Part shown: piece by piece, positions 1 through 6,750 of the stretch
Layout: the number at the start of each line of letters is the position of its first letter
Numbering within the stretch: the first letter of the stretch is position 1
Assembly: GCA_019323135.1 (NCBI GenBank)
Contig: JAHWHT010000050.1
Coordinates: forward strand, 1 to 7,730
Length of the DNA stretch: 7,730 nt
Source: Candidatus Woesearchaeota archaeon
Lineage (GTDB): Archaea; Nanobdellota; Nanobdellia; Woesearchaeales; ARS49
Direction: 5' to 3'
Notes under the pieces: generated by a model
The model's database searches: none
What the model saw: the letters and a program-made list of their open reading frames with translations, nothing else
What the model was told of the DNA's origin: nothing
Translations under genes and position numbers: made by a program

Positions 1-750
1 ATCTTGGGCTTTTTTCCTATACCCTGCAGAACCTAATAGAGTTACACTATCCACTACCTGCTCCATGAGCAAAAAATCGCCTTCTTTTTTTAATTTTATC
101 TTAAAGATTCCATCATCTATTCTTACATTTTGAGAGGCTGCTAATATTGTATGGTCCAGACCTTTTGCTGAAAAAAGACCTTTTTCCTCACCACTCATGT
201 GATTTCTGTCACTTACTGCACCAAGAACCGCAAGATTAGACAAATCATCAATTTGCGCAAGCTCACTTGAGAAAATATATGTTAAAGTACTTGCAGAAGC
301 ATACCTGTCTCCACCTATGCCGTATTTGTTACAATTAACATCAAATACATTATCTTTACCAATATTGATTTTAGGCGCAAGGCTGAAGATTCCGTGGTGG
401 TCGATTATAATAGTTGGTTTATCTCCTGTTTGCTGTCTGATAAGATTTTCTTGCTGTGCATTTATTCCAAGATCCATAAATATGACTGGCCCAGACGCGT
501 TTTCGTAAATTTTGGCAAGAGGTACTGGATAAATTTGTTCCATGCAGTGCGATATTACTTGCCGGCCTATTCTTTTTAATGTGGTTGCCATAATTGTTCC
601 AGAAGTCAAGCCATCTGTATCGTTATGGTAAATGATTGTAATTGGCTTGCCAGAATCATATTCTTGCAAAACCTTTGCTGTTGGTTTGATGATCTTTTGT
701 GTGAAAATTTGTTTTTGATCATCTGCTGGCGGCATTTCAGAATTACTCAT
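1..750 (-). CDS. DHH-family phosphoesterase (RecJ-like), N-terminal 250 residues, cut by window edge
   Basis: Open from an ATG at 750 down to base 1 with no stop, so the C-terminal part (where a DHHA1 or other substrate-binding domain would lie) is missing from view. The DHH catalytic motifs are in order: HNDTDG at residues 42-47 (motif I), the Asp of FMDLG at 93 (motif II), IIDHHG with DHH at 117-119 (motif III), and GAVSD with Asp181 (motif IV). These Asp/His residues bind the two Mn/Mg ions that hydrolyse phosphodiesters in RecJ, archaeal GAN, nanoRNases and cyclic-dinucleotide phosphodiesterases. The first 35 residues are a polar lead-in. The start is preceded by GGAGATGA and overlaps the upstream gene's stop by 8 bases, implying translational coupling. 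Membership of the DHH family is secure. Which subgroup (DNA exonuclease, oligoribonuclease or second-messenger phosphodiesterase) cannot be settled from this half. Confidence 0.9.
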   Translation of the reverse strand, partial: MSNSEMPPADDQKQIFTQKIIKPTAKVLQEYDSGKPITIIYHNDTDGLTSGTIMATTLKRIGRQVISHCMEQIYPVPLAKIYENASGPVIFMDLGINAQQENLIRQQTGDKPTIIIDHHGIFSLAPKINIGKDNVFDVNCNKYGIGGDRYASASTLTYIFSSELAQIDDLSNLAVLGAVSDRNHMSGEEKGLFSAKGLDHTILAASQNVRIDDGIFKIKLKKEGDFLLMEQVVDSVTLLGSAGYRKKAQD

Positions 751-2905
751 TTGAATCATCTCCTTTTGCTTCTGAGTAGCTTGGTAATTTAATGTCAATC
801 ATTTTTTTAACCATGTGGGCCATGCAGTAACCCATTGTTCCATGAAGTATTGTGCTGAGATATTTTTTATTTCTGCGAGAGGTTGATTCATCCATAATCT
901 GCTGCTGAAGACCTGTTATGAATTCTTTAGCATCTTTTGCAGATACATCATCTATTGGCTCTTTATTAGATGTAACTTCTTTGTATTTTGTTTGAACTTC
1001 TTCAATAGGATTTTTTGTTTTTCCGATAAGTTCATTAAATTGATTTTTTAATTCACTCAAATAAAGCGTAGCTCTTTTCATGTGGTGTGCATTCATGTGT
1101 TCATAAGATCTTCTGAAAATATTATAAGTATTCTCTGAAATTTGATCTTCTCTTGCAAAAGTCGCATTTTTCTCTTGGAATTCTTTGATAACCAAGAATG
1201 CTCTTCTCATATTACGGTATGCTCCTGCTAAATTCAAGACAACTGGCTCTTGATTTATTCCTTTTTTCTGGCAGAAATGATCATACCATTTTTGTCTGTG
1301 TTTAAGAATTTGATGGTCTTTTAAATCGGTATCTGCAGATTCATACGCATCCACTATATGGAAAAAATCCTCTAAGAAATGAGTTACAACAAAACCAGTA
1401 TCTACATGATAGAAGATATCATCCAGCTTATCCCGAATTGGTGCTTTTTTCCTACCTTGTTCATTAGATTCTGTTATAGCTTCTAATAATTCATCCATAG
1501 ATGGAAATTTTCTACCTATGTGCAGAATAGCATTTTTGCTGCTTGCGTCTTGACTCAGTACAACGCGGCCTCTGGAAATTCCTAATAATTTAGGATTAAG
1601 ATATTTTAGACAGGTATCCCATAAACTAAGTTCTGCTTCTGATAATTCTGTAAGACCTTTTTTACAATACTCTGCAGGTATTTTTGTAAGATTGCCCTTG
1701 AAATATCTTGCAACGACATCTGGCCTGTTTTCCATACGCTTAGCATCTGTATCTGTCATTTTTTGGGTGTGCTTTTGCCAACCTGCTAAGTCATCAAGAT
1801 ATTTTTCAATAATGGCAGCTCTTACTTTTTTAAGAAGTCCTTTTTGATGATTGGTGGCTGCTTTAGGGATAGCATCTTTTATTTTAAGCAATACGTATTC
1901 TAAGTCTGGTCCTATTAATGCCTCTTGAACCAGGTAAGTAATATTTTCATAGCTCAATGGATGATATATTCTTGCAAATTTTCCAACTTCTGCAGCACCA
2001 TTGCCGTTTTTTGTAAATATTTCTGTAAGCGTTTGTTGTGTATCATAACGAATTTGCGCAATCTGGCTATGACTCATTCCTTTTCTATCGTGAACATCTC
2101 TAAGGAAATAGCCATGAACGCCCTGTGAAACATCATATTTTTTCTGGGGATTAATGTTGATTAAACATCTCATGCCTTGTTCTGATATAGTGCTTCCGCC
2201 GACCAAAAATTGCACTAGCTTGTCTCGATCTCCCAGCCTACGCGCTTCTTCTAATTTTGCTAATTCATGCAAAGATGGAAGAAAATTAGTTTTAGCAGTT
2301 GAGAGGTGAGCAGGATCTCCATTTTTTTCAAAAAGATCTAGGTATGGAATTACTTTTGCATGCAAATGTTCCATAATGACTTCTCTTGGATCTCGTCTTG
2401 CTTGCACTAATATTGTAGAAGAGTCTCTTGCTAATATATCATGCAGTGCTTCAAAAGAACTTATGATTCTTTGTTGTTCTTGGGCTTTTTCGAGTTCTTT
2501 TTTAATAGCGATTTCAAGATTGAAAAATATGTCTGTACGGTTACCAAGAGTATTAATTATCAATTCTTTTGCTGCAATAGCCTCTTCGATTAATGGAGCA
2601 ATATCCAAGTCCATGCTTTTTGTTGAACGATATATGTTAAATTGACTTATAAGATCTGGTTGAGGTTGTTCAGATAACATAATGACGGGATGTTTATGAT
2701 TTGCACGCAGAATTTCTTTTTCCCCGCGGGTCATTTCGTTAGAGCATAATATTAAAATATCTAAATAGTTATGAAATTGAATATTATTTGATGTCTGAAT
2801 GTGAAATCTTTCTTCGGCAGATTTTTTATGAGATAAATCTAGAGCAACCTCTAAATTACGCAAATCTGTGTCTCTTGGCCTTGCGAGAATTATTCTATTT
2901 TTCAA
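743..2905 (-). CDS. Unrecognised 720-residue protein: degenerate receiver-like domain plus putative divergent kinase-like fold
   Basis: I do not recognise the family. A GTG at 2920 opens the longest frame, but GGAGGT at 2917-2912 sits 6 bases before a TTG at 2905, which I take as the start (MKNRIILARP). Residues 1-113 alternate strands and helices like a response-regulator receiver: strand LDILILCS (48-55), then PVIMLSEQ (73-80), then STKSMDLDIAPLIEEAI with Lys96. The phospho-acceptor Asp position holds Cys/Ser. A charged helical linker follows (about 114-230). Residues 235-535 carry kinase-like signs in order: GGSTIS (236-241), YLVQEALIGPDLEYVL (324-339) resembling a kinase hinge, QDASSKNAIL with Asp453 and Asn458 spaced as in the phosphotransferase HGDxxxxN loop, and VDTG (501-504) in the DFG place. 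The beta-3 lysine seems replaced (LININ, 248-252). Residues 555-720 are helical. No membrane segment is seen. The coding frame is certain; the kinase reading is an inference needing structure prediction. Confidence 0.85.
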   Translation of the reverse strand: MKNRIILARPRDTDLRNLEVALDLSHKKSAEERFHIQTSNNIQFHNYLDILILCSNEMTRGEKEILRANHKHPVIMLSEQPQPDLISQFNIYRSTKSMDLDIAPLIEEAIAAKELIINTLGNRTDIFFNLEIAIKKELEKAQEQQRIISSFEALHDILARDSSTILVQARRDPREVIMEHLHAKVIPYLDLFEKNGDPAHLSTAKTNFLPSLHELAKLEEARRLGDRDKLVQFLVGGSTISEQGMRCLININPQKKYDVSQGVHGYFLRDVHDRKGMSHSQIAQIRYDTQQTLTEIFTKNGNGAAEVGKFARIYHPLSYENITYLVQEALIGPDLEYVLLKIKDAIPKAATNHQKGLLKKVRAAIIEKYLDDLAGWQKHTQKMTDTDAKRMENRPDVVARYFKGNLTKIPAEYCKKGLTELSEAELSLWDTCLKYLNPKLLGISRGRVVLSQDASSKNAILHIGRKFPSMDELLEAITESNEQGRKKAPIRDKLDDIFYHVDTGFVVTHFLEDFFHIVDAYESADTDLKDHQILKHRQKWYDHFCQKKGINQEPVVLNLAGAYRNMRRAFLVIKEFQEKNATFAREDQISENTYNIFRRSYEHMNAHHMKRATLYLSELKNQFNELIGKTKNPIEEVQTKYKEVTSNKEPIDDVSAKDAKEFITGLQQQIMDESTSRRNKKYLSTILHGTMGYCMAHMVKKMIDIKLPSYSEAKGDDSNE

Positions 2906-2911
2906 TACTAA

Positions 2912-2917
2912 ACCTCC
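2912..2917 (-). promoter_or_regulatory. Shine-Dalgarno GGAGGT that decides the TTG start of the 720-residue gene
   Basis: On the minus strand GGAGGT is followed by the six bases TTAGTA and then TTG at 2905. The competing GTG at 2920 directly abuts this ribosome-binding site, so starting there would make the site part of the coding region and leave the start without one. The TTG start is therefore preferred. Confidence 0.75.
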
Positions 2918-2947
2918 CACTATTTGGACAATATAGTAGCATAAGAG

Positions 2948-2959
2948 GCTTTATAAAGC
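2948..2959 (-). promoter_or_regulatory. Candidate archaeal TATA box, perfect palindrome GCTTTATAAAGC, before the 720-residue gene
   Basis: The 12-bp palindrome lies in the 67-base gap between the 240-residue gene's stop (2973) and the TTG at 2905. Its centre is about 48 bases before the start. Initiation about 25 bases downstream would give a leader of roughly 22 bases that contains the GGAGGT site. This suggests the large gene can be transcribed on its own as well as by read-through. The same core, GCTTTATAAA, stands before the upstream gene. Confidence 0.5.
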
Positions 2960-2972
2960 TTGTGCAGGGTTT

Positions 2973-3695
2973 CTATTCTGCAGGTTCTGATTCATCAAGA
3001 GATTCTGCAGTGTCTATTGTGAATAGTTTTCTAAGAAGTGTTTCTAAATCTTTACGAAGAGGTTCTCCATGAGTCCGCTTGGCTTGTATTCTCATGTAAT
3101 CAAAATTTCCATCTAATTTTTCTTTGCAAAATTCTTGATATTTTCGAGCATCCGAGTCTGTAGGAGCGCCTTTAGCTGCTGTTTCATATCTTGTTACAAA
3201 TTCCAAAACAGATTTAGCCAATGTTTTGGAATCAACTGAAGGAGCTTCAGGAAGCCAAGTAGTGACAAATTGATATCGCATCATCTTAGATGCGCCATTA
3301 TGTCCACTAATAGATGCAACTGCTGTAGGCAATTCTCTGATAAATTCACTATTTGTTTTGTCAATGTTTTGTTCTAAATATTCTATGATGCTAATAGCAG
3401 TAAAATAACCAAATTCCTTTAGATTTTCATTAATTTGCTTGGTTACAGCAGAACCTAGACCTGGTTCTTGTGTATTAAGTTTTTCCTGCAATTCAAGAAT
3501 CTTTTGCGTGTAAGGGCCATGAATTTCATTCAAATCAATTGATTGTTCAGCTGCAATGAGAATATCACACATATCTTTAGATAGTAAAGCTCTTATGACT
3601 TGATCTGCATAAGTACGTATAACTCGTGTAGCGGTAGGTTTTTTACTACGCGTGTTATACTGGCGTATATTTGGGTTTAAATTAGTAGTAGTCAT
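2973..3695 (-). CDS. Hypothetical helical protein, 240 residues
   Basis: I do not recognise this protein. A GTG at 3701 is possible, but the ATG two codons later at 3695 (MTTTNLNPNI) is the stronger codon and has GAGTG just before it, so I use it. The first 30 residues are polar and basic (NTRSKKPTATR), like a disordered or nucleic-acid-contacting tail. The rest reads as a bundle of amphipathic helices, for example residues about 28-48 (YADQVIRALLSKDMCDILI) and the Glu/Lys-rich stretch around 60-80. The last 15 residues are acidic (AESLDESEPAE). No signal peptide, membrane span, metal-binding cluster or catalytic motif is visible. It heads a leftward group with the 720-residue protein and the DHH phosphoesterase, 67 bases upstream of the former, so a shared process is likely but unproven. 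Confidence 0.8.
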   Translation of the reverse strand: MTTTNLNPNIRQYNTRSKKPTATRVIRTYADQVIRALLSKDMCDILIAAEQSIDLNEIHGPYTQKILELQEKLNTQEPGLGSAVTKQINENLKEFGYFTAISIIEYLEQNIDKTNSEFIRELPTAVASISGHNGASKMMRYQFVTTWLPEAPSVDSKTLAKSVLEFVTRYETAAKGAPTDSDARKYQEFCKEKLDGNFDYMRIQAKRTHGEPLRKDLETLLRKLFTIDTAESLDESEPAE

Positions 3696-3725
3696 TTTCA
3701 CTCTTAATATAGTATGTCAATAAGC

Positions 3726-3734
3726 TTTATAAAA
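3726..3734 (-). promoter_or_regulatory. Candidate TATA box for the leftward genes (TTTTATAAA on the minus strand)
   Basis: The element is centred about 35 bases before the ATG at 3695. Initiation about 25 bases downstream would leave a leader of around 10 bases, enough for the short GAGTG ribosome-binding site. It shares GCTTTATAAA with the box at 2948-2959. Position and sequence are the only evidence. Confidence 0.5.
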
Positions 3735-3751
3735 GTTATGGTTTATACGTG

Positions 3752-3759
3752 TATAATAT
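3752..3759 (+). promoter_or_regulatory. Candidate TATA box for the lysS operon (TATAATAT)
   Basis: This element is centred about 50 bases before the lysS ATG, giving a predicted leader of about 25 bases that includes AGGT at 3799-3802. It is flanked by CGTG (3748-3751) and CACG (3761-3764), a short inverted repeat that could be a repressor site or chance. An alternative is TTTAAAAAG at 3776-3784, which would make lysS almost leaderless. The divergent box at 3726-3734 is only about 26 bases away. Confidence 0.4.
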
Positions 3760-3805
3760 CCACGGATGAGAAACATTTAAAAAGAAACATCGAATTCTAG
3801 GTCAT

Positions 3806-5296
3806 ATGCCAACTGAGAAAGAATTAATAAATGAACGGCTGAGAAAGCTTGAAGAAATCAGAAAACTAGGGATAAATCCTTATCCGTATAAGTATGAATA
3901 TACTGCACAAGCTAGTGAACTTAACTCTAAGTATGGAAAATTAAAGAATGAAGAGCATACTAAAGATACTGTTAAAGTAGCAGGAAGAGTTATGGCTTTG
4001 AGGCGGATGGGAAAAGCTACTTTTGCGCATTTGCTTGATAATACCGGCAAAATACAATTATATTTACAGATAGATAATATGGGAAAAGATGAGTATAAAT
4101 TCCTGAAATTAGTGGATATTGGTGACTGGCTTGGGGCAGAAGGTACAATATTCAAGACCAAGACCGGTGCGGTTACGGTCGAAGTCAAAAAAGCAGAACT
4201 GCTCTCAAAATCAATAAGGCCTCTGCCAGAGAAATGGCATGGATTAAAAGACAAAGAGATTAGATACAGAAAGAGATATCTTGATTTAGTGATGAACCCT
4301 GAAGTAAAACAGGTTTTTGTTAATCGAACAAAAATAATTGATACTATTCGCGACGTGCTTAACAGAAAAGGATTCTTAGAGGTAGAAACACCTGTTCTGC
4401 AGCCGATTTATGGGGGAGCTGCAGCAAGACCATTTAAATCTCATCTTAATGAATTAGATATGCCAGTTTACTTAAGAATAAGTGATGAACTTTACTTGAA
4501 GAGATTGATTGTTGGCGGATTTGAGAAAGTGTATGAGTTTAGCAAAGACTTTAGAAATGAAGGCATTGACAAAACACATAATCCTGAATTTATGCAGATT
4601 GAAATCTATCAAGCATATGCAGACTTCACAGACATGAAAGAATTAGTTCAAGATCTTTATGTGGCTGCGGCAAAAGCAATACATGGCTCAACAAAATTTA
4701 AGTTTGGGGAACATGAACTAGATGTTAAAAAACCATGGCAGGAGTATACAATGGTTGAGGCTCTGAAGAAGTTTGGCGATGTAGATGCAGAAGGAATGAG
4801 TGAAGAAGATTTATTGAATTTGGCAGACTCACATGGAATTGAGCTGACACAACGAACACGCGGATGGGCAATAAATGGATTGTTTGAGGAATTAGTCGAG
4901 GATAAATTAATACAGCCTACGCTTATCACACATCATCCTGTTGAGACAACACCACTCTGTAAACATTGCAGGCATCACCCAGAAGCACACTTTATAGAGA
5001 GATTTGAGCCATTTGTAGCAGGAATGGAAATCGCAAATGCATATTCAGAATTAAATGACCCTGTTTTACAGAGAAAATACCTTGAAGAGCAGGCAAAAGA
5101 GTTAAGCGAAGGTTCAAGTGAATCACATCCAATGGATGAAGATTTTATACAATCAATAGAATATGGCATGCCTCCAACAGGCGGAATTGGAATTGGAATA
5201 GATAGAATGTGTATGATAATCCTTAATCAAACAAGCATAAGGGATGTGCTATTTTTCCCTTTTATGAAACCAGAACATGACGACAAAAAAGAATGA
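3806..5296 (+). CDS. lysS: Lysyl-tRNA synthetase, class II
   Basis: This cytoplasmic enzyme attaches lysine to tRNA-Lys using ATP. It is full length at 496 residues, the usual size. The anticodon-binding OB fold spans about 55-140, including VKVAGRVMALRRMGKATFAHL. Class II motif 1 is around 189-210 (FLEVETPVLQPIYGGAAARPF). Motif 2 is 246-274, with Arg250, Glu252 and the HNPEF turn (258-262). Motif 3 is 456-467 (PPTGGIGIGIDR) with the invariant Arg467. The core ERFEPFVAGMEIANAYSELNDP (398-419) is typical of class II LysRS. Just before it is an unusual Cys/His-rich CKHCRHH (385-391). ATG 3806 is preceded by AGGT and a TATA-like element. It is the first gene of a rightward operon, and its last 20 bases overlap the protease gene. 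Identity is firm; only the Cys pair is out of the ordinary. Confidence 0.97.
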   Translation: MPTEKELINERLRKLEEIRKLGINPYPYKYEYTAQASELNSKYGKLKNEEHTKDTVKVAGRVMALRRMGKATFAHLLDNTGKIQLYLQIDNMGKDEYKFLKLVDIGDWLGAEGTIFKTKTGAVTVEVKKAELLSKSIRPLPEKWHGLKDKEIRYRKRYLDLVMNPEVKQVFVNRTKIIDTIRDVLNRKGFLEVETPVLQPIYGGAAARPFKSHLNELDMPVYLRISDELYLKRLIVGGFEKVYEFSKDFRNEGIDKTHNPEFMQIEIYQAYADFTDMKELVQDLYVAAAKAIHGSTKFKFGEHELDVKKPWQEYTMVEALKKFGDVDAEGMSEEDLLNLADSHGIELTQRTRGWAINGLFEELVEDKLIQPTLITHHPVETTPLCKHCRHHPEAHFIERFEPFVAGMEIANAYSELNDPVLQRKYLEEQAKELSEGSSESHPMDEDFIQSIEYGMPPTGGIGIGIDRMCMIILNQTSIRDVLFFPFMKPEHDDKKE

Positions 5297-5621
5297 ACTA
5301 GGCTTTTTAGAGCCAGTAACAATATGCGGGCCAGATAGACACAAAAAAGTAATGGCGCGAATAGACACTGGAGCTGCAAGAAACAGCATAGACAAAAATC
5401 TTGCAAAAAAATTAGGGATACAAAAAGTTATTCATCACAAAATCGTAAAATCTGCACATGGTGTTAAGAAAAGACCAATAGTTAAAGCAAAACTAAAAAT
5501 TGCAGATAAAGAATTTGAAAACATGACATTTACACTTGCTGACAGAACACACATGAAATATGATGTTTTGATTGGCAGGAACACAATTAAAAAAGGATTT
5601 TTGATTAATCCTGATAAATAA
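5277..5621 (+). CDS. Retropepsin-like aspartic protease, RimB / 'ATP-dependent zinc protease' family
   Basis: A single-domain, all-beta protease-like protein of 114 residues, short for a family usually about 140-160. It shows the family signature: E12-P-V-x-I leading into ARIDTGAARNSID with the catalytic-type Asp30-Thr-Gly, then YDVLIGRNTI (95-104) and the terminal FLINPDK. As in retroviral proteases, one DTG per chain implies a working dimer. In Pseudomonas the relative RimB works with RimK, opposing glutamate-tail addition on S6; the 'zinc' in the family name is a historical label. The start is fixed by an in-frame TGA at 5265-5267, making ATG 5277 the only usual start ahead of the conserved core. 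No clear Shine-Dalgarno is seen, and the gene overlaps lysS by 20 bases, so translation probably relies on coupling. A RimK-type ligase follows 67 bases on, supporting a joint role. Confidence 0.85.
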   Translation: MTTKKNELGFLEPVTICGPDRHKKVMARIDTGAARNSIDKNLAKKLGIQKVIHHKIVKSAHGVKKRPIVKAKLKIADKEFENMTFTLADRTHMKYDVLIGRNTIKKGFLINPDK

Positions 5622-5635
5622 ATTTGGGGGGCAAA

Positions 5636-5650
5636 ATGAATTCAAATTAG
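5636..5650 (+). other. Possible four-codon leader ORF (MNSN) with G-rich ribosome-binding site
   Basis: In the gap between the protease and the ATP-grasp gene, the run GGGGGG (5626-5631) is followed after four bases by ATG AAT TCA AAT TAG. The spacing would permit initiation. It could be a tiny leader peptide, the relic of a former gene start, or chance. Nothing downstream of the TAG continues the frame. Confidence 0.2.
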
Positions 5651-5659
5651 AAATTTGAA
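5641..5659. repeat. Perfect inverted repeat TTCAAATT-AGA-AATTTGAA
   Basis: Two 8-base arms (5641-5648 and 5652-5659) separated by three bases lie 30 bases before the start of the ATP-grasp gene. The hairpin would be weak, having one G-C pair, so a protein-binding operator is at least as likely as an RNA structure. No T-run follows, which argues against a bacterial-type terminator. Confidence 0.45.
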
Positions 5660-5688
5660 ATCATTTACAAAAAATAAAGGTTTTTGAA

Positions 5689-6750
5689 ATGAAAGTAGCA
5701 CTAATATCAATGGGGAGTATAAGTTCAAAATGGACAGTCGAAGCCATGAAAAAATACTTCAAATCAGCAGACCATATTGATATCAAAGCACTTGAGGTAA
5801 GCATTGGGAGAGGAGGGGATATCCTCTATAATGGAAATCCTCTTAAAGATTATGACTGCATCTATGCAAAAGGATCATACAGATATGCAAATGTTCTTCG
5901 TTCTGTAACAACAATATTGTCAGAAAATTGCTATATGCCAATAAACGCAAGTGCATTCTCAACAGGACATGATAAATTATTGACACACATCAAATTAATG
6001 AGTGCAAAAATACCAATGCCAAAAACTTATTTAGCTTCAACAGCAGAAGCAGCAAGAAAAATCCTAAAAGAAATACATTATCCGATAGTATTAAAACTGC
6101 CTGCAGGAACACACGGCAAAGGAGTGATGCTTGCAGACTCAGAAGAGAGCGCAGCATCTATGATTGATACATTACTGCTTTTGAATCAGCCATTTCTTTT
6201 ACAAGAATACATTGAAACCGGCGGAATAGACATAAGAGCATTGGTGGTAGGAGATAAAGTAGTTGCGGCAATGAGAAGAAAAGCAGTAACAGGAGAAAAA
6301 AGAGCAAATATACATGCTGGCGGATCCGGCGAAGCAGTAACATTAGATCATCAGACTAAAAAAATAGCAATTCAGACAGCAAAAGCAGCAGGATGCGACA
6401 TTTGCGCTGTTGATATATTAGAGAGTGCTAAAGGTCCCATGGTTATTGAGTTTAATTTATCTCCTGGATTGCAGGGAATAACCAAAGCAACAAAAATAGA
6501 TGTTGCAGACAAAATTGCAAAATATCTTTATCAAAAAACTCTTGCAAAAAAAGATGTTAATAAATGCAAGCAAGAGAAAAAAACAATGAAAGAAATACTT
6601 CCAGAACAAGAAATTGTATGCAAACTGGATTTCAGAGGTGACAGAATTTTATTACCTCAATTTGTATCAAAATTAACCAATTTCAAAGATGATAAAGATA
6701 TTGTTATCAAAGCACATAAAGGCAAATTAATATTGGAGGAATACGAATGA
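5689..6750 (+). CDS. RimK-family ATP-grasp amino-acid ligase with extra C-terminal domain
   Basis: Predicted to join an amino acid, typically glutamate, to a carboxylate on a protein or cofactor by way of an acyl phosphate, with ATP. Residues 1-90 form the N-terminal domain (MKVALISMGS at the start). The ATP-grasp core follows: VLKLPAG with Lys136, the glycine-rich GTHGKGV (140-146), QEYIE with Glu173, DIRALVVG (181-188), Arg197, NIHAGG (207-212), and the metal ligands Asp242, Glu254 and Asn256 in IEFNLSPG. That ends near residue 285, about the length of standard RimK. Residues 300-353 form an added small domain ending in strand-like DIVIKAHKGKLILEEYE. ATG 5689 has AAAGG eight bases upstream. 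Relatives include RimK, LysX/ArgX, and the archaeal cofactor ligases MptN and CofF. The adjacent RimB-like protease favours protein-tail modification. Archaea lack S6, so the substrate is unknown. Confidence 0.88.
   Translation: MKVALISMGSISSKWTVEAMKKYFKSADHIDIKALEVSIGRGGDILYNGNPLKDYDCIYAKGSYRYANVLRSVTTILSENCYMPINASAFSTGHDKLLTHIKLMSAKIPMPKTYLASTAEAARKILKEIHYPIVLKLPAGTHGKGVMLADSEESAASMIDTLLLLNQPFLLQEYIETGGIDIRALVVGDKVVAAMRRKAVTGEKRANIHAGGSGEAVTLDHQTKKIAIQTAKAAGCDICAVDILESAKGPMVIEFNLSPGLQGITKATKIDVADKIAKYLYQKTLAKKDVNKCKQEKKTMKEILPEQEIVCKLDFRGDRILLPQFVSKLTNFKDDKDIVIKAHKGKLILEEYE

Noticed and set aside
317..579. Two overlapping plus-strand open frames opposite the DHH gene
   Set aside because: The minus-strand frame holds all four DHH motifs, so these are shadows.
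2906..2920. GTG at 2920 as start of the 720-residue protein
   Set aside because: GGAGGT would fall inside the coding sequence right after that GTG, while it is ideally placed for TTG 2905.
2788..3072. Plus-strand open frame of 94 codons spanning two leftward genes
   Set aside because: It overlaps two better-supported genes in antisense and crosses their intergenic promoter; its residues show no recognisable domain.
3880..4254. Minus-strand open frame of 124 codons opposite lysS
   Set aside because: It lies wholly antisense to the conserved OB-fold region of lysS, is Ser/Leu/Pro-rich as antisense frames are, and has no ribosome-binding site or family signal.
5641..5659. Inverted repeat as an intrinsic terminator
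   Set aside because: The stem is A-T rich and no T-run follows it on the plus strand.
5689..6750. ATP-grasp enzyme as LysX of lysine biosynthesis
   Set aside because: No LysW carrier or other lysine-biosynthesis gene is present, and the adjacent gene is a RimB-type protease.
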